From contig JAZQLC010000014.1 in NCBI GenBank assembly GCA_045542485.1, positions 1-64,000 on the forward strand: DNA of 64,000 nt. The letters run 5' to 3'. The notes beneath the pieces are model-generated. The model was not told the DNA's origin. It ran no database searches and saw only the letters and a program-made list of their open reading frames with translations. The position numbers and the translations under genes are program-made. Positions 52,211 through 62,267 of this stretch are shown here, one piece after another. Each line of letters opens with the position of its first letter. Position 1 is the stretch's first letter. Origin of the DNA: SIG575 sp045542485. GTDB lineage: Bacteria > Bacillota > Clostridia > Oscillospirales > Acutalibacteraceae.

Positions 52211-53176
52211 ATGAGTAAAAACAAAATCATAAATTTAGTCGCAATTTTTGTTGCAGTTGCAATTGTAGCAACAACAAGTGTAGTTTTAGTTAAACAATAT
52301 AGTGATAACGGCTCCGATGTAACAAAAGAAAGCGTTACTGCTTTCCAGATAATCGGTAATTCAGATTCAGAGAATTCAGATAATCAGACGCATATCGACG
52401 CTGACAAGGATGCGGAACAAGGAACAGATAATGTTACAGATAAACACGGTAACACAGTTACAAATAAAGTCGATAGTTCGGTTGATAAACCTTCAAATAC
52501 AGTCACAATGAGACCCTCATACGAGACAACATCAAAAATCACTGCTTCGACTCCGGTGAATCAGGACACTGCTTCTCAGCAGGCAGGTGCTTTCGGTTTC
52601 ACATGGGATGCTGCAGCCGGTGTTTTCTATTCAACATCAGACCCGTGGCAGAGACAGTTTGGCTACAACCAGTATTACGATAAAATGGGTGGCTATGTAA
52701 TGCTCTTCTACGATACCGTAAGAGTTAAATTCAATTACGGTGGTTATGACTGGCTTGTTCAGTTCTGGAAAGGTCAGTACGGTTTCCTTCTTCTCGGCGC
52801 AGAAGCCGGTGTTTACTACAAAGAAGAAGGCAATTCAACTTCACATTATGTGTGTACGGATAATACAAAACGTCTTAAAATCGGATACACCTGTTACAAT
52901 AAAGGTGAGGTTCTTTTTGACAGACCATATCAGGATACATGGTGGTTGACCGGTTTCGTTCCCGGCAGACTCGATAAATTCGCTGACAGAAGCCAGATGA
53001 AGATGAAAATCCGCATCACACTCAAGGATGCAGCTATGAGAGATGCGTTTGTTGAGGCGCTTACTTCCCCGGGCGTAGGATTTACAGAAGGTAATGCGGT
53101 ATCACCCGATACTTTCTACACAAGCGGTAACGACGTTTACCTTATGTGGCAAACTGACCGAAGTAAGACATCCTGA
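52211..53176 (+). CDS. Exported DUF4474-like protein
   Basis: A 321-aa protein with an N-terminal membrane or signal helix (about 8-27), a Thr/Asp/Asn-rich linker (30-125), and a C-terminal domain (about 128-315) rich in Trp, Tyr and Gly (FGFTWDAAAGVFYST, RQFGYNQYYDKMGGYV, WLVQFWKGQYG) that matches the DUF4474 type of secreted Clostridial proteins. Function unknown. Start fixed by GGAGGTGAG. Confidence 0.72.
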   Translation: MSKNKIINLVAIFVAVAIVATTSVVLVKQYSDNGSDVTKESVTAFQIIGNSDSENSDNQTHIDADKDAEQGTDNVTDKHGNTVTNKVDSSVDKPSNTVTMRPSYETTSKITASTPVNQDTASQQAGAFGFTWDAAAGVFYSTSDPWQRQFGYNQYYDKMGGYVMLFYDTVRVKFNYGGYDWLVQFWKGQYGFLLLGAEAGVYYKEEGNSTSHYVCTDNTKRLKIGYTCYNKGEVLFDRPYQDTWWLTGFVPGRLDKFADRSQMKMKIRITLKDAAMRDAFVEALTSPGVGFTEGNAVSPDTFYTSGNDVYLMWQTDRSKTS

Positions 53177-53214
53177 TAAGTAAAAATTTGGCAATATAAA
53201 TATTGTAAAAACTA

Positions 53215-53243
53215 TTGACATTATACTTTAAATGAAGTATACT
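53215..53243 (+). promoter_or_regulatory. Promoter of the surface-protein gene
   Basis: TTGACA, 17-bp spacer, TATACT, 58 nt before the start. The leader then carries a short GGGTGAACTATACCC hairpin. Confidence 0.72.
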
Positions 53244-53301
53244 TATGTATGTTAGTAGGGTGAACTATACCCATATTCATTATTGAAAGGAATGTAGTGA
53301 A

Positions 53302-53949
53302 ATGAAAAAAGTACTTAGTGTCCTTCTCGCAGTTGTAATCTGCCTTGCTTTCTCAACAATGGCTTTCGCAACTGAAGAAACAACAGCAATTAATACCGAA
53401 GAACTCAGCAACCTCGTTGACGATATCGTTGGCGCAGCAGGCGAAGGCGATCTCGAAGGCGTAGCAAACGCTGTTCAGATTAACGCTGACAAACTCTATG
53501 AGGCTTTTGGCGACATCGTTGAAGGTGCAGACACAGTTGCAGCTGACGAAGCAGCAGACTATGTTATCACAGCTATTAGCGAACTCACAGGTGCTGACAT
53601 GGAAAACGTTAGAGAAATCGTTATGGATGCTATCGATGAATACGGTCTTGAGAACGTAGAAATCGTTGAATCAAGCGCAGTTGCAGGTCTTATCGACAAT
53701 ATTCTTGAAAGACTTGAAGCTCTCGGCATCGACACAGATCCTATCGTTGACACACTCGGCGAAAGCAAAGTAGCTGGTGCTATCATCGGTATCTACACAG
53801 GTGAAGAAGAGACAGTTACAGAACCCGATGCTCCCGTTGAAGAGCCCGAAATCCCCGTAACAGGTCAGGCTTCATCACTTGCAGCATTCGCAGTTCTTGC
53901 AGTTGCAGCAGCTGGTGCATATGTTTGCACAAGAAAAAAGGCTGAATAA
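53302..53949 (+). CDS. Small secreted acidic protein with IPVTG sortase-like signal
   Basis: A 215-aa protein: signal peptide (1-23, ending AFA), an acidic helical middle (25-175), a Pro/Glu spacer, then IPVTG (184-188), a hydrophobic stretch and RKKAE. This is the layout of a sortase substrate, with IPVTG in place of LPxTG. It would be covalently held on the cell wall. The middle part is not recognised. No sortase gene is in the window. Confidence 0.8.
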   Translation: MKKVLSVLLAVVICLAFSTMAFATEETTAINTEELSNLVDDIVGAAGEGDLEGVANAVQINADKLYEAFGDIVEGADTVAADEAADYVITAISELTGADMENVREIVMDAIDEYGLENVEIVESSAVAGLIDNILERLEALGIDTDPIVDTLGESKVAGAIIGIYTGEEETVTEPDAPVEEPEIPVTGQASSLAAFAVLAVAAAGAYVCTRKKAE

Positions 53950-53972
53950 TTAAAGTCTTAATACAAAAATAT

Positions 53973-54003
53973 AGCGAGTATCATTACGATACTCGCTTTT
54001 TTT
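53973..54003 (+). terminator. Terminator of the IPVTG-protein gene
   Basis: AGCGAGTATC/GATACTCGCT stem followed by T run. Confidence 0.88.
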
Positions 54004-54015
54004 GCGTAAATAAGT

Positions 54016-54048
54016 AATCCGACAGACTGCTTTCAGGCTGCCGGATTA
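54016..54048 (-). terminator. Hairpin after the GH106-like gene
   Basis: AATCCGACAG/CTGCCGGATT stem (one mismatch or wobble) just past the minus-strand stop; the T run is weak. Confidence 0.55.
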
Positions 54049-54055
54049 TTTTAGT

Positions 54056-56506
54056 TTATGGCTCTTCAATTATAATTGACCCCAGAAGTCCTGATGGCTC
54101 CATCATAACAAAACGCGAAAATTTATCTCTTTCTCTGTAACCACAATGACTTGTTGTAATGATTTCAAGGCGATGTGTGCCGATATCAGGATTATCTAAT
54201 GTAAATTGATACGGAGGACAAATTCGGGTACCAAGAAGGCGACCGTCAACATACACCTCTGCAATTTCGCCTACATTTGTAAGGGTCAGTCTGTGTGATC
54301 CGTTCTTCAGGATTTTGATTTCTGTTTCGTATTTAACGCTACCGGCAAAATCGCGAAGTTCAGATTCTTTATTCACATTGAAAAGCTCAGATGAATTAAC
54401 TTTCTTATAAAATCTGAAATTCTTTCCATCCTCAGCAACTTTTACTTCAAACTCATATAAGTCCGTTCGTTGTGTGCTGTATCTGATTTCCTCGGTTAAC
54501 GGCAGATTACCCTCATAATCGCCGAAAATCAAAATAACCATATTATACGGCTCGATTTCAAGCGGTAATTTTTCTGTAAATTGTTTTTCTATAACTTCAT
54601 TTTTCATCGGGTCATATTGCAGATATTTTTCGTTGTTATGACCTTTTATAGTTACATAGGTAGAGATTTTATTGTGAATGTCCTCGTTTGAAAAAAGGTA
54701 AATTTCAAAGTTTTCTTTGCGGTATTTTCTGTAACGCAGGAGAGGAAGCTTATCTGAAACGGAAATATGATGAAAATCATTTCTTTTCAGATAATCGGTA
54801 AGTCCTTTCAGCGATACGGCGTCTGTTATGTGGTAGTTGTCCGTGCTTTCAGGCAAGGATAAACCGAGATTATGTCCGTAGTCTACAATTACCTTACCCG
54901 TTGCAGATGATAATTGTTCCCTCGGAACAATTTCATAGTCTATCTGGTTGTCATAAAGCTCTTTTGCTATGTCAGACAATGCGACATGGTCAATGTTCGC
55001 CCAGCAAAGCTCTGCATCGAATAAAATCGAGCACACAACCCGAGGCTTGGCACCATCAAGAAGATGGCATACTCTGTCCAGATATTCCATAAGAATTCTG
55101 AAATATTTGTACTCGGGGTTTTTTCCACCTGCATAAAAGTGTGGTGGGCAATCGTCGTCATTTTCTTTGAACGAAAACGCGTGAGGAACAAAATAGTTGA
55201 TGCCCCTGATTAACATATGGTCAAGCAGGAATTTCATCATTTTACTTCCCTCAGCCCAGCCGTATGCACCGAAAATTTCACACATCGCTCTGCCTTTTTT
55301 GCATTCGTCAAGGTTAGCCTGAGAAGCGGCAAGTTTTGCGAGAACATAAAGGAAAAACTTATTGTCCATAACCCGATAGCAAACCTCGCCACGGTTATCA
55401 ACGCCGTTAATACCCGGTAAAATTTGATGGAGAACAACATCAATTCCACCCATATGCTGATATCTGAGTGCACGGAAATAATGTCCTGCACCACACGCTG
55501 TGTGGTAGTGAGTATTGTTGTCCTCAATAATATGGCCGATGTATTCTACACCGTGAGCCTGGCACCAGTCGCCGAGTTTTTTGCAGAAATTGTTACTGTA
55601 TGCGTAAGTAATCGCATCCATATATCGTACGCGGAAAAGCTGTTCGCGTTTGTCTGTAAACGAAAGCCACAGACAAGGGAAAAATTTATATGTGTCTTTC
55701 CCGTAAGTTTTTTCTAAAATATCGTAGATGCTTTTCCTCCAAGGAAGGTGATGATTTTCAACACCTAATTCAGACGTAAAACCGAACTCGGAGAAATTGC
55801 CGAAGCAAGGCTCGTCTGAGAAAAATCCGAGAAGTACATTTCCGAAATATTCTTTAAGATTATCGTAGTGAGGTTGATAAACAGCGTCAATCATAAGCTG
55901 AGTTGAATCAGGGTTGAGCATATCTATGTATTTTGAATAATGCTCAGAAAAACCTGCTCTTGTGCGGACCAGAAGACAGATTCTCCATTGGCCCTCAGGC
56001 AGATTAAAGTAAAATCTGCCTTCTTCAAGCCCGTCCGATATGTCTATTGCCTCGTCATATATAAGGGTATCGGGAACGTGTCTGCACGCAATTGCAGACA
56101 AAATTTCAGTGCCCTCGATCAGCCAGAAATCTGTTCTCAGACAACCATCGTTTACGGGTCCTGAAACATCAACATATTCTGATTTGATTTCCCACGGAAG
56201 CAGGTCGGGATGTTTTTCAGCTTCTCCGTTTGCAAAGCCCGTGGGGAAATGTTTATCGTCAAGAATCCACGCTTTCATACCGTTTTCTTTACAGAAATTC
56301 AGAATAAAACGCACATCTTCAAACCATTTTTCTTTGCCGAAATCCTCGTGAGTTCTCGACTCAAGACAAATGGTTTTTATAGAAGAATCACGGATTTTTT
56401 CCAGTTCATCCCTGATTCTGTCATGGCTCTCGCCGTGCATCCATACGAATGGTGCAGAGAAAGAGCCTGTTTTGTTTTCCAGACATTCTTTAAGTCTGTT
56501 AATCAT
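54056..56506 (-). CDS. GH106-like glycosidase family protein (putative alpha-L-rhamnosidase relative)
   Basis: An 816-aa cytoplasmic protein. The N-terminal half has a TIM-barrel feel (FVWMHGESHDRI, TICLESRTHEDFG, KAWILDDKHFPTGFANG, GFFSDEPCFGNF with an Asp-Glu typical of a catalytic strand, IGHIIEDNNTH). The last about 130 residues form a galactose-binding beta-sandwich (LTLTNVGEIAEVYVDGRLLG). This layout is seen in GH106 and related uncharacterised GH2-clan proteins. Its start overlaps the stop of the M20 peptidase gene by one base, so both are one unit. Activity not established. Confidence 0.6.
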   Translation of the reverse strand: MINRLKECLENKTGSFSAPFVWMHGESHDRIRDELEKIRDSSIKTICLESRTHEDFGKEKWFEDVRFILNFCKENGMKAWILDDKHFPTGFANGEAEKHPDLLPWEIKSEYVDVSGPVNDGCLRTDFWLIEGTEILSAIACRHVPDTLIYDEAIDISDGLEEGRFYFNLPEGQWRICLLVRTRAGFSEHYSKYIDMLNPDSTQLMIDAVYQPHYDNLKEYFGNVLLGFFSDEPCFGNFSEFGFTSELGVENHHLPWRKSIYDILEKTYGKDTYKFFPCLWLSFTDKREQLFRVRYMDAITYAYSNNFCKKLGDWCQAHGVEYIGHIIEDNNTHYHTACGAGHYFRALRYQHMGGIDVVLHQILPGINGVDNRGEVCYRVMDNKFFLYVLAKLAASQANLDECKKGRAMCEIFGAYGWAEGSKMMKFLLDHMLIRGINYFVPHAFSFKENDDDCPPHFYAGGKNPEYKYFRILMEYLDRVCHLLDGAKPRVVCSILFDAELCWANIDHVALSDIAKELYDNQIDYEIVPREQLSSATGKVIVDYGHNLGLSLPESTDNYHITDAVSLKGLTDYLKRNDFHHISVSDKLPLLRYRKYRKENFEIYLFSNEDIHNKISTYVTIKGHNNEKYLQYDPMKNEVIEKQFTEKLPLEIEPYNMVILIFGDYEGNLPLTEEIRYSTQRTDLYEFEVKVAEDGKNFRFYKKVNSSELFNVNKESELRDFAGSVKYETEIKILKNGSHRLTLTNVGEIAEVYVDGRLLGTRICPPYQFTLDNPDIGTHRLEIITTSHCGYRERDKFSRFVMMEPSGLLGSIIIEEP

Positions 56507-57990
56507 TATCTGTCTTCCTTTTCTTTAGAAGCAAGTTTTACATATCTCTTGAAGAAAGATACGGCTTCTTCAAGTGTATCAACGGGGCAACATTCATTTG
56601 TTGCGTGAGTGCGTATAAGAAGCTCTGCGCTGACTCTGAAGGGTGAGAATCTGAGAACGTTATCGCAGATTTCACCGTAGTGATAAGCATCGGTGCTGCC
56701 CATTACAAGGTAGGGAACAACGAAGTTTTTCTTCGGGTCTGTGCGGCTGCAGATTTCATCAATCGCTCTGTAAGATTGGGAATCCTTTGTGGCAAACTGT
56801 GAAACTTCTTTGCAGCCGAGGAGCTCAATGTCAATGTTTTTGTTTCTTACAACTTTTCTGATGTGATCTTCAACATCCTTAACGCTCGTGCCCGGCATCT
56901 GTCTGAAGTTTACAGTGATTGAAGCACTTTGGGGAAGAACATTTGATGCAGGGCTGCCTTTTGCCATTGTAACTGCAGTTGTTGTTCGTGTAAGACACGC
57001 TGCAGGTGGGATTTTTTTGCAGATTGCGAGGATAATAGGTTTAAGAATCGGAATGTTGCAGGTGATAAGTCTTGCAGGGTAGCAGACTCTTTTTCCGGCA
57101 CTCTTGAAGAGGTCCATCATAAAGGGCATAAGCTTTGCTTTGAACTGATGTCTTTCCAGATCGCGGATAACTTCAGCCAGGTCACCAAGAGCTGAATGAA
57201 CGGGAGGCTGTGATGAATGACCGCCCTTTGCGTGAACTGTAATGCGGTAATCGCTGTATCCCTTTTCAGCCATTCCGATACCTGCAATTGTCTGGTCAAT
57301 GATTCCGGGAACTTTAACTGTCAGGAAAGCACCACCCTCGTCAAGAACACTGTCAAGGCGGATTCCTCTTGCTTTGAGTGTTTTAACGATATCAACTGCG
57401 CCGGAAAGGCCGTTGTCATTTACTTCTTCGTCGTGTGCAAAACAGAGATAAACATCTCTGTCGGGTACATAGCCTTCTTCGAGGAGTGTTTCGATAGCTT
57501 CCATTACGCAAATCAGGTGGTTTTTCATATCGAGAGCACCTCTGCCCCAGATGAATTCACCATCATTGTGGCCGCTGAATGCCGGATATTTCCAATCGTT
57601 TTCGGTGCCCGGAGTTACGGGGACAACGTCCTGATGAGAAAGCAGTGCGATAGGCTTCAGGTCACTGTTTTTGCCTTTCCAACGGTAAATGAGACTTGCG
57701 TCGGTTATTATTTCTTTTGAAAGATTTTTGTGAATGAGCGGGTATGCTTCTTCAAGGAAATCCCTGAACTTTCTGAATTCTTCCCACTCTGTTTCTGCCG
57801 GGTTTGTTCTTGCAATAGTCCTGAAAGTCAGGGCCTTGCTCAGATGTTCTGCGGCTCTCTTTGCGTCAGCTTTTTCCGGTTCGAGGGGTGGTCTGTCAAG
57901 CTCTTGCTTTTTAGGCCTGAAAAAGTAAGCTTTGATTGCCGTTATGACGATTGCCAATAAAATAATACCCAAAATAATTTTCCACACCAT
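56506..57990 (-). CDS. M20-family metallopeptidase, membrane-anchored (carboxypeptidase S-like)
   Basis: A 494-aa protein with an N-terminal membrane helix (about 3-22) followed by an M20 dizinc peptidase: LLSHQDVVP, GRGALDMKN, HDEEVNDNG and the C-terminal HATNECC hold the metal and catalytic residues. A dimerisation insert is present. Long M20 proteins with an N-terminal anchor resemble yeast carboxypeptidase S and PM20D1. The substrate is unknown. ATG 57990 with GGAGATG upstream is used; a 21-residue upstream extension has no ribosome site. Confidence 0.88.
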   Translation of the reverse strand: MVWKIILGIILLAIVITAIKAYFFRPKKQELDRPPLEPEKADAKRAAEHLSKALTFRTIARTNPAETEWEEFRKFRDFLEEAYPLIHKNLSKEIITDASLIYRWKGKNSDLKPIALLSHQDVVPVTPGTENDWKYPAFSGHNDGEFIWGRGALDMKNHLICVMEAIETLLEEGYVPDRDVYLCFAHDEEVNDNGLSGAVDIVKTLKARGIRLDSVLDEGGAFLTVKVPGIIDQTIAGIGMAEKGYSDYRITVHAKGGHSSQPPVHSALGDLAEVIRDLERHQFKAKLMPFMMDLFKSAGKRVCYPARLITCNIPILKPIILAICKKIPPAACLTRTTTAVTMAKGSPASNVLPQSASITVNFRQMPGTSVKDVEDHIRKVVRNKNIDIELLGCKEVSQFATKDSQSYRAIDEICSRTDPKKNFVVPYLVMGSTDAYHYGEICDNVLRFSPFRVSAELLIRTHATNECCPVDTLEEAVSFFKRYVKLASKEKEDR

Positions 57991-58124
57991 TAAACATACA
58001 TCTCCGTTTCGTGTTAATACAAGAATTTTACCATATAAATGTATAAAAATCAAACCAAAATTATTGAAAAATATATAATATTTCTAGAAAAATAAAATTT
58101 AAATTAATTTTAATAAAAAGTTAT

Positions 58125-58153
58125 TTGATTATATTACAGAAATGTAGTATAAT
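58125..58153 (+). promoter_or_regulatory. Promoter of the asp23-fakA unit
   Basis: TTGATT, 17-bp spacer, TATAAT, 33 nt before the start. Confidence 0.68.
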
Positions 58154-58185
58154 AATTATAATTAAGCTATAAGGGAGCGGTGAGA

Positions 58186-58542
58186 ATGATAACATTGGAG
58201 AATCATCTCGGAAAAATCGATATATGTGAGAACTACTTCCGTAAACTGATTGGTAATGCAGCAACCTCATGTTTTGGTGTTGCCGGTATGTCTGATGGTA
58301 ACGTTAAGCAGGGAATCCGTTCAAAGGTTTTCAGCAATCGTTCATACATTGACAAAGGTGTTGTTGTCAACAAGGATAACGAAGGCATTTCAATCGACCT
58401 TCACATAGTTGTGACTTATGGAGTGAACATAAGGGCAATCGTCAAGAGCATTGACGAAAAAGTGCGTTACTGTGTTGAAGATGCAACAGGCATTAAAGTT
58501 AATAAAGTCAACGTTTTTGTAGACGGTCTTAAAGGCGAATAA
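58186..58542 (+). CDS. Asp23/Gls24-family envelope stress protein
   Basis: A 118-aa protein of the Asp23/YloU family: GKIDICENYFRKLIGNAA at the start, CFGVAGMSDG and the VVTYGVNIRAIVKSI segment. YloU-type members lie before the fatty acid kinase gene in many Firmicutes, as here. ATG 58186 is preferred over GTG 58180 by GGGAG spacing. Confidence 0.9.
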   Translation: MITLENHLGKIDICENYFRKLIGNAATSCFGVAGMSDGNVKQGIRSKVFSNRSYIDKGVVVNKDNEGISIDLHIVVTYGVNIRAIVKSIDEKVRYCVEDATGIKVNKVNVFVDGLKGE

Positions 58543-58563
58543 AAGGTTTGAGGAGTTTAACTG

Positions 58564-60225
58564 ATGATTAATGGACAGATGATTGTTGATGCAATTATTT
58601 CTGCATCGAACAATATAAACAATTTCAGGACAGATGTTGATGCACTTAATGTTTTCCCTGTTCCTGACGGCGATACAGGTACAAATATGTCGATGACAAT
58701 CGGCGCTGCAGCAAGGGAGGTAAGACATCTTCCGGCAGAGTCAACTGTCAGCGAGGTTCTTGACAAAACTGCATCTGCGCTTCTCAGAGGCGCAAGAGGT
58801 AACTCAGGTGTTATTCTTTCACTTATTTTCAGAGGTATTGCAAAGGGCGCAAAGGGAGCAAGTGCTTTCACAAGCGAAGTTATTGTAAACGCGCTGAAAA
58901 GCGGTAGGGAATCTGCATACGGTGCAGTTATGAAGCCCACAGAAGGTACAATTCTTACTGTTATCCGTGAAACCTCAGAAAAAATTTCTGAAGATTTCGA
59001 GAAGGACAGCAGCATTTCTCCTGAGGAGATGTGGACTCGTGTTTGTCAGTATGCTGACGAATCACTTGCAAAAACACCCGAGATTCTTCCCGTTCTTAAA
59101 ACAGCAGGTGTTGTTGACGCAGGCGGTAAAGGTCTTCTCTGTATCTTTGAAGGTATGAAGAGCGTTTTCTGTGACGGTAAGGTTATTGAACTTGCCGGAG
59201 ACAGCGCGAAACCTGTTGAAGTTGCAGTAAGAGCTACAAGCGAAGAAAATGTTGATATCAAATTCTGCTATTGCACAGAATTTATAGTAGATAAAATGAA
59301 AGGTCTCAAGGAAGGCTCAGCAATCAAAATGAGAGCTTACCTTGAATCAATCGGCGACTGTGTTGTCGTTGTTGAAGACGAAGAAATCGTAAAAGTGCAT
59401 GTGCACACAAATGAGCCCGGCAACGCAATTCAGGCAGGTCTGAAGCTTGGTTCGCTTATGAATATCAAAATTGAAAATATGCGTCTTCAACACGCAAACG
59501 CTGAATGGGGCGCAGGTGACGATGTTGAGGATGAGGGAGATGTGCCTCTCGCAGAGCCCGAAAAGAAATACGGCTTTGTGGCTGTTGCAGCAGGTGAGGG
59601 CGTAATCGAACTTTTCAAGGAAATCGGCGTTGACAATATTGTCAGTGGCGGTCAGACAATGAATCCCAGCACGGCAGATTTGCTGAAAGCTGTCAATGCA
59701 ACTGCATCAGAGCATGTGTACATCCTTCCTAATAATAAAAATATCATTATGGCAGCAGAACAGGTTGTGCCTCTTACATCAAAGAAGGTACACGTTCTCA
59801 GAACAAAGACAATTCCTCAGGGAATCACTGCTATGCTGAACTTTGACGAAAGCCTTCGTTCGAAGGAAAACCTTGACAACATGATGGTTGCAGCAAACAA
59901 GGTGCAGACCGGTCAGGTTACTTTTGCAGCGCGTGACAGTGTTGTCGACGGCAAAGCTGTAAAACAGGGTGAGATTCTCGGTCTTGAAAACGGAAAGATT
60001 ACAGAGATTGAGCATTCTCCCGTTAAAGCAGGATACAGAATCACTAAGAGCCTTATCAAGAAAATCGACGCATCAATGGTAACTATCATTTACGGTGAAG
60101 ATTCTTCAGAAGAAGAAGCAAACGAGCTTGAGGCTATGATTTCTGCAAAATTTGCAGGAAAGGTTGATGTTTCCGTTCTCAATGGTGGTCAGCCCGTATA
60201 TAGTTTTGTGATTTCTGTTGAATAA
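58564..60225 (+). CDS. fakA: Fatty acid kinase FakA (DhaL/DegV-associated, YloV)
   Basis: A 553-aa protein. The N-terminal about 200 residues form a DhaL kinase domain (NVFPVPDGDTGTNMS, GARGNSG, DAGGKGLL). The rest is the FakA-specific region with a His-containing KVHVHTNEPG and a C-terminal fatty-acid-carrier-binding part. FakA phosphorylates fatty acids held by FakB (DegV) for phospholipid synthesis. FakB is not in the window. Length is typical. Confidence 0.93.
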   Translation: MINGQMIVDAIISASNNINNFRTDVDALNVFPVPDGDTGTNMSMTIGAAAREVRHLPAESTVSEVLDKTASALLRGARGNSGVILSLIFRGIAKGAKGASAFTSEVIVNALKSGRESAYGAVMKPTEGTILTVIRETSEKISEDFEKDSSISPEEMWTRVCQYADESLAKTPEILPVLKTAGVVDAGGKGLLCIFEGMKSVFCDGKVIELAGDSAKPVEVAVRATSEENVDIKFCYCTEFIVDKMKGLKEGSAIKMRAYLESIGDCVVVVEDEEIVKVHVHTNEPGNAIQAGLKLGSLMNIKIENMRLQHANAEWGAGDDVEDEGDVPLAEPEKKYGFVAVAAGEGVIELFKEIGVDNIVSGGQTMNPSTADLLKAVNATASEHVYILPNNKNIIMAAEQVVPLTSKKVHVLRTKTIPQGITAMLNFDESLRSKENLDNMMVAANKVQTGQVTFAARDSVVDGKAVKQGEILGLENGKITEIEHSPVKAGYRITKSLIKKIDASMVTIIYGEDSSEEEANELEAMISAKFAGKVDVSVLNGGQPVYSFVISVE

Positions 60226-60237
60226 TTGGTGAACATT

Positions 60238-62262
60238 ATGGACATCAGCACTGATATCAGATATTTAAAAGGTGTTGGAGAAAAACGAGCCGAGCTTTTT
60301 TCAAAGCTCGGCATTAACACTATCGGGGACCTGCTTGACTTTTATCCCAGAATGTATGAGGATTGGAGCAGGGTGAAGAAAATTTCTGAGACGGTTGTGG
60401 GTGAAACCGCTTGTGTCAGAGGCTTTATTACATACACTCCTCACGGTGCAAATATCAGAAAAGGTCTGACTATCTATAAAAGCGGTATTTCAGACGGCGA
60501 ATCAGTAATGGAACTGACCATTTTCAACAACAAATATGCAGCCGAAGCCCTTAAAGAGGGTGAAGAATATGTTTTCTTCGGTAAAATCGGAGGCAGTCTG
60601 TTTAAGAGAGAGATGACAAACCCTGCTTTTGCGTCATCTGAGGGTGGTGACAGAATAAGACCGATTTATTCGTCTACACAAGCCCTTTCCACAAAAATAA
60701 TTGAAAAGACAGTGCGGACTGCAATAGACGCTCTGAAAAATGAAATCAGAGAAACGTTGCCTGACGAAATAAGACAAAAATATAACCTTGCATCACTGAT
60801 TTTTTCGTTGGAAAATGTTCACTTCCCTCAATCAGAAAAAAATCTTGAAGTGGCGAGAAGAAGACTGATTTTTGAAGAACTGTTTATTTTGCAACTAGGA
60901 CTTCTTTTGCTTCGCTCAAGGTCAAGAAAGCAGACCGGTAACATAATAAAAGAAGATAAAACTGAAGATTTTAAGTCTATCCTTCCTTTTACAATGACGG
61001 GCGCACAGTCAAGAGCAGTCAGGGAAGCGACAGAGGATATGAAGAGAGATATTCCTATGAACAGACTTGTTCAGGGTGATGTCGGCTCAGGTAAAACGGC
61101 CGTTGCAGCTGCACTGATTTATAATGCGGCGAAAAACGGTTTCCAGAGTGCACTTATGGCACCTACGGAAATTCTGGCAACACAGCACTTTGCCACACTT
61201 TCAAAATTTTTTGAAAATACAGATATAACTACGGCTCTTCTTACGGGCTCCTTGAGAAAAAAACAAAAAGATGAAATAAAAGAAAAACTGAAAAATGGCG
61301 AAATTGATTTGCTTGTGGGCACTCACGCCATAATTCAGGATGATGTTGAATTTAATAATTTAGGTTTTGCGGTGACGGATGAACAACATCGTTTCGGTGT
61401 AGCTCAGCGTGGAAATCTTTCAAAGAAAGGTGTTGAGCCGCATCTTCTCGTTATGTCTGCAACGCCTATTCCGAGGACACTTGCACTGATGATTTACGGT
61501 GACCTTGATGTGTCTGTGCTTGACGAGCTTCCCCCCGGCAGACAGACGATTGACACTTTTTTCGTGGACTATGAAAAACACGAAAGAGCTATGAATTATG
61601 TCAAAAAACATCTGGACAAGGGTTTGCAGGGATATATCGTTTGTCCTCTTGTGGAATCCGAGGAAAGTGAGCTTACATCTGCCACGGAATTTTATGAGAA
61701 TCTTAAAAACAATGAGTTCAGGGATTATTCCGTCGGACTTCTTCACGGTAAGATGAAGCCGAAGGAAAAAGACGAGGTAATGAAAAATTTTGCAGAGGGA
61801 AAAACACAGCTTCTTATAGCAACAACGGTTATTGAGGTGGGTGTGGATGTTCCCAACGCAGTTATAATGGTGATTGAAAATGCAGAGATGTTCGGCCTTT
61901 CTCAGCTGCATCAGCTCAGAGGAAGAGTAGGACGAGGCAAGGAAAAATCCACCTGCATTTTAGTCAGCGATGCACAGAACGAAGAGGCGCAGACAAGACT
62001 TAAAGTAATGTGCAAAACTTCAGACGGATTTAAAATTGCAGACGAGGATTTGCGACTGAGAGGACCCGGTGATTTCTTCGGCTCCCGACAGCACGGACTT
62101 CCGAAAATGAAAATTGCAAATCTTCTGACGGATATGAAAACGCTGAAAGAAGCTCAGGCTGAGGCGAAAAATATTCTGAAAGAAGACCCGAAGCTGAAGA
62201 AAAAAGAAAATGAAACTTTGAGACAGGCAGTTATAAATCTTTATGAACAAATGAAGGAGTGA
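60238..62262 (+). CDS. recG: ATP-dependent DNA helicase RecG
   Basis: A 674-aa helicase that regresses stalled forks and remodels Holliday junctions. Visible: N-terminal wedge (KGVGEKRAELFSKLGI), Walker A GDVGSGKT (280-287), DEQH box (381-384), MSATPIPRT, and QLRGRVGRG in the C-terminal helicase domain. Length is normal. ATG 60238 is used; TTG 60226 has no ribosome site. Confidence 0.97.
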   Translation: MDISTDIRYLKGVGEKRAELFSKLGINTIGDLLDFYPRMYEDWSRVKKISETVVGETACVRGFITYTPHGANIRKGLTIYKSGISDGESVMELTIFNNKYAAEALKEGEEYVFFGKIGGSLFKREMTNPAFASSEGGDRIRPIYSSTQALSTKIIEKTVRTAIDALKNEIRETLPDEIRQKYNLASLIFSLENVHFPQSEKNLEVARRRLIFEELFILQLGLLLLRSRSRKQTGNIIKEDKTEDFKSILPFTMTGAQSRAVREATEDMKRDIPMNRLVQGDVGSGKTAVAAALIYNAAKNGFQSALMAPTEILATQHFATLSKFFENTDITTALLTGSLRKKQKDEIKEKLKNGEIDLLVGTHAIIQDDVEFNNLGFAVTDEQHRFGVAQRGNLSKKGVEPHLLVMSATPIPRTLALMIYGDLDVSVLDELPPGRQTIDTFFVDYEKHERAMNYVKKHLDKGLQGYIVCPLVESEESELTSATEFYENLKNNEFRDYSVGLLHGKMKPKEKDEVMKNFAEGKTQLLIATTVIEVGVDVPNAVIMVIENAEMFGLSQLHQLRGRVGRGKEKSTCILVSDAQNEEAQTRLKVMCKTSDGFKIADEDLRLRGPGDFFGSRQHGLPKMKIANLLTDMKTLKEAQAEAKNILKEDPKLKKKENETLRQAVINLYEQMKE

Positions 62263-62267
62263 CAGAA

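Noticed and set aside
57217..57720. 167-codon plus-strand frame opposite the M20 peptidase gene
   Set aside because: Antisense shadow; the composition is that of the complementary strand of a real gene.
61420..61911. 163-codon minus-strand frame opposite recG
   Set aside because: Shadow of recG, whose motifs are complete.
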